Below, piece by piece: positions 1 through 9,480 of a DNA stretch of 64,000 nucleotides. The stretch lies in assembly GCA_032164245.1 (NCBI GenBank), contig JAVMKO010000006.1, positions 39,520,319 to 39,584,318 of the forward strand. The letters run 5' to 3'. Origin of the DNA: Sternotherus odoratus. Its lineage: Eukaryota; Chordata; Testudines; Kinosternidae. Position 1 is the stretch's first letter; each line of letters starts with the position of its first letter. Position numbers and translations under genes: made by a program. The notes below the pieces were generated by a model. The model had not been told where the DNA came from, searched no databases, and was given only the letters and a program-made list of their open reading frames with translations.

Positions 1-1009
1 GGCCACATTTGCGGCACTGGCAGCAGCACTGGCAGCATTATGGGCAGCTATCCCAGCGTTCAAGTGGCTGCAACGTGCTTTTCAAATGCAGGGGGTGGGC
101 TGGAGTGTCTTGTGTGTATGTGGGGGAAGAGGGAGGGGGGTTGGGATGCTGAGAGTGTGTCAGCAAGCTGTCTGGAAGTTCAGGGCCCCCTCCTCCCTGT
201 GTCTCTCTCAAACATCACAGCAAGCAACACTCCACACTACTGGCTTGCTTTGTCTCAGAGCAGATAAACAGCCTGATATCAGAAATAGAGATTTGAAAGG
301 GCACGTCTGCAGTCCTGCAGCCGATTTCACAATGACAAGAGTGGCCACTTGACTTAAGGGGATTATGGGACCTTTCCAGGTCAGTCAGAGTGCAGCAATT
401 TGACACCTTGTTCACACTGAAGTTGGGGTGTCTCAGCCAAGACTTATTCCTCTCCCGGAGGTGGAGTACCAGGGATGCTCTAGACATGAGTCAGAGCACT
501 CTACATGCCTTGCCAGTGTGGATGGGGAGTGAGTTAGTGCACACTGGGCAACTTTAGTGTGCTCTAACTTGCAAGTGTAGCCAGTCTTGCACTGAGCTGA
601 GGACAAACACGCAGTGATAGTGATAATCAGGGGAAAGGAAATTGCAAAATGAGAGAAGTCATTGAGAACATCACTGTTAAAGGGTTTGATCCTGAGAGAT
701 GATAGGTGCCTAGAAATTCCACTGAAATCAGTGGCTGCTCAGTAGCTCTCAGGGCTTGTTGATTTGCCCCAAGAGGTGGCAGCGAGAATTCTTCCCGCGA
801 CCTACCACTGTCTACGTCGAAGATTAGATCATCTTAATAATGTCACTCAGGGCCCGTGGATTTTTCACACCCTGAGCTAGGTAGGCCTGGCCTTAGTACC
901 CGGCAAGATGGGATGTAAATCTACATCACGCTGGCCTGCTGTGAATTAAGTCACCATGTGGACCCTGTTACCATATGCTAAAAGTTCTGTAGTGAGCAGT
1001 ATCTAGTAA
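1..1009. other. Intergenic, mostly unrecognised
   Basis: No exon-like frame is seen. Positions about 745-900 resemble the middle and end of the MITE at 1515-1757 (shared text around CTTAATAA and TTTTTCACACC), so a degraded copy is likely there. The rest looks like non-coding single-copy sequence. Confidence 0.4.
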
Positions 1010-1340
1010 ATAAGACGAGAAAGACTTTGTAGCACCTTACAGACCAGTTTATTTCAGCATAAGCTTTCGTGGGCTATAGCCCACTTCATCAGATGCATAG
1101 AATAGAACAGAACTAAGATGCATTTATACACACAGAAAGAAAAAAAAGTTGTACATTAGCATACCAATTCTAAGAGGCTGTTTAATTTGGATGGGCCATT
1201 ATCAGCAGGAAAAAAATACCTTTTGAAATGGATTTCTGTGTCTGGCAGGAGATAACAACTATTGAAGGTAAATTAACTAGGGAAATGCAATCAACTGTAA
1301 TGAGAGAACCATTCGCAAGTTCTAAGACTCTTTCAAACAG
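1010..1340 (-). mobile_element. Penelope-like element, 3' tail (truncated)
   Basis: Contains the tail module ATAAGCTTTCGTGGGCTATA followed by GCCCACTTCATCAGATGCAT, then the downstream block (CTAAGAGGCTG, TTGAAGGTAAATTAACTAGG). The same order occurs at 52,073-53,300 and, reversed, at 62,530-63,335, where it is linked to a GIY-YIG remnant. No coding potential remains. Confidence 0.75.
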
Positions 1341-1375
1341 AAGGGAACTTTTAATGCATGGCAGCAGGCTCCACT

Positions 1376-1499
1376 AGGGTGACCAGATAGCAAGTGTGAA
1401 AAATCAGGACAGAGGGTGGGGGATAATAGGCACCTATATAAGAAAAAGCCCCAAATGTTGGGATTGTCTCTATAAAATCAGGACATCTGGTCACCCTAG
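1376..1499 (-). mobile_element. MITE with GGTGACCAGAT terminal inverted repeats
   Basis: The left end GGGTGACCAGAT and the right end ATCTGGTCACCC are inverted repeats flanked by TA, which suggests a Tc1/mariner-type non-autonomous element. The interior has paired ATCAGGACA/CAGGACA segments. A damaged copy in the opposite orientation is at 47,869-47,964. Confidence 0.8.
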
Positions 1500-1514
1500 G
1501 GTCCACACGGTGAC

Positions 1515-1757
1515 TAGGGTATGTCTACACTTAAAACACTACAGCCGCTGTAGTGTAGACACTACCTACACCAGTGTGTGTGGGGGAAGTCTCACATTGG
1601 TATAGGTAGCTAGGTGGATGGAAGAATTCTTGTCTCTACAGTGCTAGCTACACAGGGGCTTAGGTCAGCTTAATAACACTACCCCGGGTATGGGTTTTTC
1701 ACACCACTGATCAATGTAGTTAAACTGACTTAATTTTCTAGTGTAGTCCAGGCCTTA
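1515..1757. mobile_element. MITE with TATGTCTACACT-type ends
   Basis: Starts TAGGGTATGTCTACACTT and ends GTGTAGTCCAGGCCTTAG, an imperfect terminal inverted repeat. The interior has a further short palindrome (GCCGCTGTAGTGTAGAC region). Similar elements are at 42,335-42,535 and, in part, near 745-900 and 63,520-63,600. Confidence 0.7.
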
Positions 1758-2774
1758 GTGTGCAGAAGGTTAGAATGCTGTAGGTTTATACTCCCAGCTT
1801 GCTGGGCACTAATTCTGCATATAGACAAGCCCTTAGCTTTTAGGGGATTGGCTTTGTTAGAATGCACAGCCAGGATTCAAGTGACTGACCCATTTTGGCT
1901 GATTGGAAGATTCCTTTCTTTTACTCGATGGAACGTCCAGGACAGGAAAGAAGGAAGTGGAGGAAAGCAGGAAGTGGTGGTAAATTCAAATATTTGAAGC
2001 ACAGTAAAGGTCCAACATGTAAGGCATTTCCAGCATGTGCCACACTGCAGCATCCTAGTACCTATACCATTTGATCATGACACTTCTTTGACCCTGCATG
2101 GATCTAGTACTGAAAGCAATTTTTCTGGTCCAGAAGCGTAGTTCTACATGTCCCTTCAGTCCCATCAATGCCCATAAGGATCCTTTTCCCAGCAGTCAGT
2201 CATGAGCTGGGGAAGAACTGTGCAATGAAGATGCATGCTGCAAAGTGAGAGCTGGGTACACCCAGCTGCCTTTGACGTAAGCAACAATGTAAAAAGAGGA
2301 AATTATTTGTGAGCCATGCGTATGCTGCCCAAGCTGCGTGAAACAACACGCTAGCCCCTCTTTCTCACAAGGCGCTGTGTTGTAACCACCTGTCTTGCTT
2401 ACAGATCTTCACTTAGGCCTCGATCCCTTGGCTTTTGGCTGCACAGTTGTAACGTTGGTGCTAAGCGTGATCCTGTGTAAATCAAGAGGCACTCAGGTGT
2501 AGTCAGTGAATGTATACTGAGTGAGAGGAGAATCAAGCCTTATGTTTCTGTATAATATTTAAAGGTGTGTGGACTACCAAGAGTAGAGGTATGTGGCTGA
2601 GTTCTGAAGGGTGTTTGGTCCCCCTCTGGAAGCTTACCTAAGCACCCAGTGTCTTTGATGAAAGCTGATGGTCAAACCCAACTAGAAGACGCAGTGACAG
2701 AATTGAGCTCTTTGTTCAGTTTTATTAAAAACATGACAAAAATCTTTTATTGATAAATAGCAGGTAATTTTAGC
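1758..2774. other. Intergenic, no recognised feature
   Basis: Ordinary non-coding sequence. No splice-flanked conserved frame and no terminal repeats were noticed. Confidence 0.4.
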
Positions 2775-2990
2775 TAGGACCTGTAATAATACTAGTTACT
2801 GTGTCCAGAGCAGTGCACGACAGTCTCTCAGCACTCAAGGTACTATTATACTCTTTTGGGGGAAACTGAGGCAGAAAGGTGAAGTGATTTGCCCAAGGCC
2901 ACACAGCCAAGCCAGTGGCAGAGTTAGGATGAGCCCAAAGAGAGCCCTGGCTTCCAGTCCTGGGCTTGGTCCACTGAAGCAGGATATCAC
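2775..2990 (-). repeat. MIR-like SINE (old CORE-SINE copy)
   Basis: The stretch GGGGAAACTGAGGCAGAAAG, then TTTGCCCAAGGCCACACAGC and a GGCAGAGTTAGGATG-like segment, has the diagnostic order of the reverse complement of MIR. The element is therefore on the minus strand. The match is from recall of the family consensus. Confidence 0.75.
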
Positions 2991-3239
2991 TCTACTGAGG
3001 ATAAAGCACTCCCATCTTTTTAAAACAAATTGAACCAAGTAGTTTGAAGAGTGTGGATGTAAATCACTATAAACACCAAATAGTCTGAGTCAGTTTAACC
3101 TCACTAAAAGGCAGGTTTTCCCCCTTCTTCCCATGCATTCAGAGAGAGCAAGGAATGGTGATCAAAGAGGAGTTCCAAGAAGCAGGAGTTCTCAAGACAG
3201 TAAGTAGAGAGTCAAAATGTTTAGTTAAAAAAGCAGCTC

Positions 3240-3490
3240 CCAACAGACAAACAGCAGTCTAGTCTACTGGACAGGGAACTGGTGAGCCATCTTCTATTCC
3301 CAGCTCTGCAACAAACCTGCTGTGTGACTTTGGTAGAGTCTCTTTCTCCTTTCCCATGCTTTGTCTATTTAAAGTGTAAGCTTATTGAGAGAGGGAATGG
3401 CTGTAAATGTGTTTCCACAGCACTCAGCACAATGGGGCCCTGATCTGTTAGGATTTTTAGGCAGCAGTGCAATATCAATAAAGAATCATC
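3240..3490 (+). repeat. MIR-like SINE, plus strand, with 3' tail
   Basis: Reads TTCTATTCCCAGCTCTGCAA then CTGCTGTGTGACTTTGG, the CORE part of MIR-type SINEs. It continues into a CAGCACTCAGCACAATGGGG tail and ends ATCAATAAAGAATCAT. The same tail occurs alone near 16,870-16,975. Confidence 0.7.
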
Positions 3491-4520
3491 ATAATTGCTA
3501 GTACTCCATCAATGATTTTTTAAACCCAGAATAACGTAAAGGGGAAAAAAGCCTTAGGATTCACGAAGCCAAGTCATTCAGAATGCCCCAGTCATTCGGA
3601 AATTTGGCAGGATTTCTCATCAAACCCTGGGCTTTGCACATCGGTAGGTTTCACCTTTGCTCAGCCCTGCTCAGGAAGGCATTGCATGCAAATACAAACC
3701 TTCACTTTTAATACATGCAGCTTTTGAGAGGCTCACTCTCTTCGAAAAATCAAAGGATCAGATTTTCCTACAGACCTTCAGGTCACATTATTAATCACCA
3801 AGGACCAGGCTCAAATTTCTTTTGAGGCTGAGAATTGCCCACTTAATCACCTCCTGCCTCACTCCCACCTATCTTCTGATTCAGAGGGAGAATGACATGA
3901 TTTATCTAGGGACCTGCTCTAACAGTGCTTGGGGCTGAGCTGGGAACCGTCACATGAATCCTCCTTGCCTCATGTTTAAAAAGAGAAAAGCAGAATAGTA
4001 ATGCTGGCTGACCATAAAGCACTGGTAAGGCTTCTTTCCCACTAGCTGGGCCTCCACTTCTGGCTCCTTCTTAGCTCTGTTAGCTGGACAAAGCCTAATC
4101 TATTTAAAGCTACTCCTCAGTGAGCTGTTACCACATGACTGACTGCAGCTCCATGAGTTGTTTTCCAGCATTAGGGAATGGGTTAAAGTCAATGATGTCC
4201 AAACAAAAAACCTTTCTTCTCTTCCTCATATGAGTAGTCCCATCAGGGTCAGCTGAATTGCTCATGTGAGTAAGGAAGCAGGATGTGGCTTAAGGGACAC
4301 ATTTTCTCTCTAGTGCCCATCATGAATAACTCAGCTGGAGGTTGGGAGCGCAATGATGGGAAGGAGAGAAGAATCAGGTGATGGAGCTGAGAGGAGTTGT
4401 TCTGTGGAAACTATGCTGTCTGTTACCTCTACAGCCCCAGCACACACATACCCCTTCATGGAGAAGGGAAGATTTTGGACAGCTACATAGCAAAAGATCC
4501 TCCACTCCCTCTCCGGGCCC
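3491..4520. other. Intergenic, no recognised feature
   Basis: Non-coding. Nothing recognisable was seen before the CR1 tail at 4,521. Confidence 0.4.
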
Positions 4521-5575
4521 ATAGAATCATAGAATGTCAGGGTTGGAAGGGACCTCTGGAGGTCATCTAGTCCAACCCCCTGCTCAAAGCAGGACAAATC
4601 CCCAACTAAATCATCCCAGCCAGGGCTTTGTCAAGCTTGACCTTAAAAACCTCTAAGGAAGGTGATTCTACCACCTCCCTAGGTAATCCATTCCTGTGTT
4701 TCACCACCCTCCTAGTGAAAAAGTTTTTCCTAATATCCAATCTAAACCTTCCCAACTGCAACTTGAGACCATTACACCTTGTTCTGTCATCTGCTACCAC
4801 TGAGAACAGTCTAGATCCATCCTCTTTAGAACCCCCTTTCAGGTAGTTGAAAGCAGCTATCAAATCTCCCCTCAGTCTTCTCTTCTGTAGACTAAACAAT
4901 CCCAGTTCTCTCAGCCTCTCCTCATAAGTCATGCGCTCAAGGCCCTTCCAATTTTTCCACATCCTTCTTGTAGTATGGGCCCCAAAACTGGACACAGTAC
5001 TCTAGATGAGGCCTCACCAATGTCGAATAGAGGGGAACAATCACGTCCCTCGATCTGCTGGCAATGCCCCTACTTATATAGCCCAAAATGCCATTAGCCT
5101 TCTTGGCAACAAGGGCACACTATTGACTCATATCCAGCTTCTCATCCACTGTAATCCCTAGGTCCTTTTCTGTAGAACTGCTGCCTAGCCATTCGGTCCC
5201 TAGTCTGTAGCAGTGCATGGGATTCTTCCATCCTAAGTGCAGGACTCTGCACTTCTCCTTGTTGAACCTCATCAAATTTCTTTTGACCCAGTCCTCTAAT
5301 TTGTCTAGGTCCATCTGTATCCTATCCCTACCCTCCAGTGTATCTACCACTCCTCCCAGCTTAGTGTCATCTGAAAACTTGCTGAGGGTGCAGTCCACGC
5401 CATCCTCCAGATCATTGATAAAAATATTGAATAAAACCAGCCCCGGGACCGACCCTTGGGGCACTCCGCTTGATACCGGCTGCCAACTAGACACGGAGCC
5501 ATTGATCACTACCCTTGAGCCCGATGATCCAGCCAGCTTTCTATCCACCTTATACATCCTTATATCCCTGATGTC
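4521..5575 (-). mobile_element. CR1 LINE, 3' end with reverse-transcriptase remnant
   Basis: The minus-oriented element ends (left side) in the CR1-type octamer repeat ATAGAATCATAGAATG. Upstream of that, the minus strand encodes the C-terminal part of CR1 ORF2. It has [38 protein letters not shown], a degenerate Y/F-A-D-D box with both Asp kept, and [18 protein letters not shown] text. It continues into the tail frame with [10 protein letters not shown] and [11 protein letters not shown]. It is truncated on its 5' side near 5,575 and broken by stops and frameshifts. Confidence 0.9.
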
Positions 5576-5739
5576 AGCCACACAGAGATCAGTTCTCAAG
5601 AGAACTGGGATATGCATAACATGGGGCCTGTGCAGCCTGCCCCTCTTATACAGAAGAAGGCCTTCCAGATACAGAGGAGGGAAGATTTTCACTGTCCTCA
5701 TATAGAGATGTACTTTTTCCACCTCTTACTACAATACTG

Positions 5740-6066
5740 GAGTCCTTTTCTGTGGTGTACAGACAACTGCGTTAAAACTATAAGCTATGTCTTTAAATGC
5801 TATGGGGGGTTTCCTGGTCCTGCTTGCAGGCTAGGGAGCTTTGTTGGGAAGAGTGTAATCTGAGTCAGTTGGCACAGAGCCAGCATAGAGTAAGGAGGGG
5901 TGAGCTGACCCACTCTGTTTTAGGGAGCAGCCTGCTTTCTCTCTCTCTGTTTTGTGGATCTTGTTTGTTATTGTTCTGAATTCTAAAAAATAAAGAAGTG
6001 TTATAATGCAAACCTCCAGTAGAAGTATTTGTGTTTTATCTAGCTTCTTTGTGTGTGTGAATATAA
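5740..6066 (+). repeat. Possible LTR fragment
   Basis: A stretch with TGTGGTGTACAGACA near its start, a CT-rich tract, then AAATAAAGAAGTGTTATAATGCA resembles the R/U5 part of a retroviral-type LTR with a polyA signal. I could not define both ends or a target duplication, so the class is uncertain. Confidence 0.3.
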
Positions 6067-6653
6067 CATTCTCTAATATTCATCATCAGAGGCCCAGGGT
6101 ACCCAAAGTAAAAAAGCATTGCAAAAAGAAAGCTTGGCTGGAATACATTAGCTCTGTCTACACTAGTAGCACATTCATAATCACAATTCACTACTAGTGC
6201 AGCTCCATTAGCAAGCAGCAGAAGCTATAATGTAAAGAGGACTCTGGTATTTTTACTACCACATTGCCTACACCTGCTCTGAGCAGGGTTGGATGGTACT
6301 GTGGTAAAAACACTAGTGACTAGTCTACACCTATTCTCCCACCCACAGCAGTGCTAATACAGCCATAAGGAATTTCAACAGAATTGCTAGTTTAGACCAT
6401 TCCTTCTACAGCATAGATAGGATGCTGTGGGTATTTCACCTGCCCCACTTTAGCCAGTTCTCACAAATCCAAGTCAACCCAGTACAGGGACCCATATACG
6501 CAAGTCACCTAAAAGCCCCATCTCCTAGTTGTAGTGCTGGGCACTCTGGCATGAGGGCTTCTCCATTGCAAGGAAAAGTAATGTGACAAACTATTTAATA
6601 TAATGAATGTCCATGCAACAGTTTCCTCCCAAAGGTGAAATATCCGCCTAGGT
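6067..6653. other. Intergenic with degraded MITE sequence
   Basis: Phrases such as GCTCTGTCTACACTAGTAGC and CTGGTATTTTTACTACCACA near 6,150-6,260 look like degraded MITE sequence of the TGTCTACACT group. No gene is seen. Confidence 0.35.
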
Positions 6654-7170
6654 CAGGGGTCTCAAACTCAAATGACCACGAGGGCCGCATGAGGACTAGT
6701 GCACTGGCCCGAGGGCCGCACCACTGACACACACACACACCCTTGCTGCCCCGGCTCTGCCCCCACTCCACCCCTTCCATGAGGACTAGTGCACTGGCCC
6801 GAGGGCCGCACCACTGACACACACCCTGCCCTCGCTGCCCCGGCTCTGCCCCCACTCCACCCCTTCCAAGAGGTCCCACCCCTGCCCCACCTCCTCCTCG
6901 GAGCACGCAGCTCCCCATTCCCTCCTGGAAAGTGCTAGGCACCACCAACAGCTGTTTGGCAAACAAAGCAAGAGCAATATAGGAAGTCCAGAGCTAGAAA
7001 CACGCGCGGCCCAGCCAGGCAGCAGAGAAGCCTCCACTTCTGGTCCCTCCGTCCTGCAAACTGCTATGGGGGGACCGGGGGGAAGGGGGGGCACCAGGAA
7101 GCTTGGCGGGCCGCAGGGAAGGGCTTTGTGGGCCGCATGTGCCCCCCGGGCCGCATGTTTGAGACCCCTG
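6654..7170. mobile_element. hAT-type non-autonomous transposon with 8-bp target duplication
   Basis: Starts CAGGGGTCTCAAACT and ends AGTTTGAGACCCCTG (perfect inverted repeats). It is flanked by identical 8-bp duplications GCCTAGGT at 6646-6653 and 7171-7178. The interior has a tandem duplication of about 90 bp (6691-6780 and 6781-6870, starting GAGGACTAGTGCACTGG) with a CA-rich stretch. No transposase remains. Confidence 0.92.
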
Positions 7171-7269
7171 GCCTAGGTCATTGGACTGAGCTCTAAAATT
7201 CTCCCCAATGGGAAGGGTTGGAGGAATCCTCTCAGACAGTCTATGGAGCTGCTCTACAGAGGCTCCACT

Positions 7270-7515
7270 GGCCTAAAGCCACCCAACCCCGAGGCTTGAG
7301 AGCCTGAGCTGCAGCCCAAGTTGCAATGTCCACATTGCTACTTTGAGTGCACTAGCCCGCGGGTGCGAGTCTGTCTCACCTGGGCTGGGAGGCTCGCGCC
7401 CCGCAGCAATGTCAATACATCCTGTGGTACCGTAGGCAAGGCTGGCTGATATTGGTGACTTTCTGCACAGTGTTGCTTGCCGAGTCAACAGCCAGCCTCA
7501 GTGTTTTATTGCTCC
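7270..7515. repeat. Degraded MITE-like repeat
   Basis: GAGCCTGAGCTGCAGCCCAA and repeated AATGTC(C)A(CA)ATTGCT-type phrases resemble the interior of the elements at 53,492-54,233, 57,355-57,590 and 28,165-28,302. The ends are not clear. Confidence 0.45.
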
Positions 7516-7640
7516 CTTTCCCAGTGTAAGCCATGCCTGCTTGGTGGGGCACTCTGTCCTCCTCTAGTGGCACCTAGAGCTTGATGAGTCTGCTACAGAC
7601 TGAGCTAAGAGCCACATGGCTTTTTGCTCATCCTGTAGAG

Positions 7641-8082
7641 CAGAGATCTCAAACTCAAAGCACCACAAGGGCCAGATGAGGAGTAGTACACATTGGCCTG
7701 ATGGCCGCATCACTGAAATCTTTTCATACAAAGGCCCCTACCCCTGCCCCCACTCCACCCCTTCCATATGGCTCTGCCCCTCTGCCTCTCCCCACCCCTT
7801 CTCCGCCCCCATTCCAACCCCCTCCCCAAAGTCACACCCCAACTCCGTCCCCTCCCTGCCCCTATTCCAACACCTTCCCCAAATCCCCATCCTGGCCCCG
7901 CCTCCTCTCCACCTCCTCCTATATCCCCACTCCTCCCTCCTGTACAGTCCTAAGTGTCACCAAGCAGTTGTTTGGCTGCAGGAAGCACTGGGAGTTAGGC
8001 AGAGCAGCGGGGATGCGGTGCGTGGGGGGGGATAGGAGCTTGTCTGCTGGTGGAGTCGGTATCTCTGGGTTTGAGACCCCTG
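7641..8082. mobile_element. hAT-type element, diverged sibling of 6654-7170
   Basis: The left end CAGAGATCTCAAACTCAAAG and right end GTTTGAGACCCCTG match the ends of the copy at 6,654. The flanking 8-mers CTGTAGAG and TGGTAGAA agree at 6 of 8 positions, as expected for an older insertion. The interior is C-rich (repeated CCCCA/CCTCC), which creates long spurious Pro-rich frames. Confidence 0.75.
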
Positions 8083-8441
8083 TGGTAGAAACACATATAC
8101 TAAGCTTCAGAAGTCCCAGGTTCAATCCCACCCACCCGTCAACAACCAGGATCTGTCAGTGTTACACCAGCATCATATTATACTTTCTCTTTGCAGTTTC
8201 CCTCTACTCAGGGAGCACCAGCCAGCTTTATGGAACAGCTTCCAGCTCTTGAGAATGGGAAAACATTGCCAAATGGAAGCTCGCATACTTAGCATGTTGG
8301 CTCCCACAAAGGAGTATTTAGGAGCATGTGTGCCCTTTTGTTTTGCATGATTAGATCTGGAACATTAGGGGATAACCAAGTCAGTTTCTACAATCTTTGT
8401 AGTAGGAACAGTCAGCCCTTCATTTGGTCACTTGAAAGAAC

Positions 8442-9480
8442 TCATAGACTTTAAGGTCAGAAGGGGCCATCATGATAATCTAGTCTGACTTCCTGCACAT
8501 TGCAGACCAGAGCCTCAGCTACCCACACCTGTAATGGAATCTGACATCTGGCTGAGTTACTGAAGTCCTCAAATCATGGTCTGAAGACGTCAAGTTACAG
8601 AGCAGCCACCATTTACACTAGTTTAAACCTGAAAGTGAGCTGGCTGTGCCCCATGCTGAAGAGAATGGCAGAGACCCTGGTGGTTTTTTCCCCCTATGTG
8701 ACCTAGTGAAAATTCATTCCTGACCCCTGTAGTAAGATGAGGCCTGAGACATAAACTCTTGGTATCAGAGGCCCGGTATGAGGCCTGAGGCCTGAGCTGA
8801 AGTAATGGTCAAGACGTTGCTAACATAACAAAGCTGGGCTGTGAGCCAGAGGCAGGTCCGCTCACAGAAGTTAGCAAGAAGAGGGCTGCTAGAAGCCACT
8901 AATAAAATGAACATGGGCTAAGATGGCAGCAGAACAGCTGGGTAGGAACACATCCCACACAGATAACAAAGAACAGGCAGAGCTAGCCTAAAGACAGTAT
9001 AAAAGGACAATATAGTATAGTGAATAGACAATATGATGGATAAATAATATGAAAGGATAATACAATGGATAGACAGTATGATGGATGGATAGATTATTCA
9101 AACCAACCAACCCGTGAGAAACACAACCCCCTAATAGAGGGGCTGCACCTTAATGTGTCAGTGCAACTGCCAGCGATCTGCAGAGCCAGGGCAGCACACA
9201 GAGGGAACACACATGCAGCTGACTGCTATCATCATTGAACAGGAGTAGATCACCACACCAGAAGCTACTGACAACAACCCCGAGTATAGTGATCAGTTAG
9301 ACCCTGAGCATGTGGGCAAGACCCACCAGGCAGATACCTGTGAAACAATTCTCTGTAGTAACTCAGAGCCCTCCGCATCTAGTGTCCTATCTCCAGCCAC
9401 TGGAGATCTATATGGATGTGGTGCCAATATTTATACATGCAGGGAACCTTCTGTCGCTATACTTTGCAACATCATCTCCA
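8442..9480 (-). mobile_element. Old CR1 LINE 3' end split by a solo LTR
   Basis: 8442-8727 starts CATAGACTTTAAGGTCAGAA (a CR1 3' end in reverse orientation). The element resumes at 9277 with CCCGAGTATAGTGATCAGTT, AGACCCTGAGCATGTGGG and AATTCTCTGTAGTAACTCAG. It has no intact frame. The right boundary is approximate. Confidence 0.75.
8728..9276 (+). mobile_element. Solo LTR of an endogenous retrovirus-like element
   Basis: The element begins TGTAGTAAGATG and ends CTGACAACA, so it has TG...CA termini. It is flanked by a 5-bp duplication ACCCC (8723-8727 and 9277-9281), and the CR1 host sequence continues across it. A TATA-like GTATAAAAGG lies at 8998-9007, followed by a short degenerate GATGGATAGA repeat array. 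No gag, pol or env sequence is present. Orientation is inferred from the TATA box. Confidence 0.75.

Noticed and set aside
5120..5722. 200-codon minus-strand open frame
   Set aside because: Its content is CR1 reverse transcriptase with an adjoining unrelated stretch. It is a truncated retrotransposon and not a host gene.
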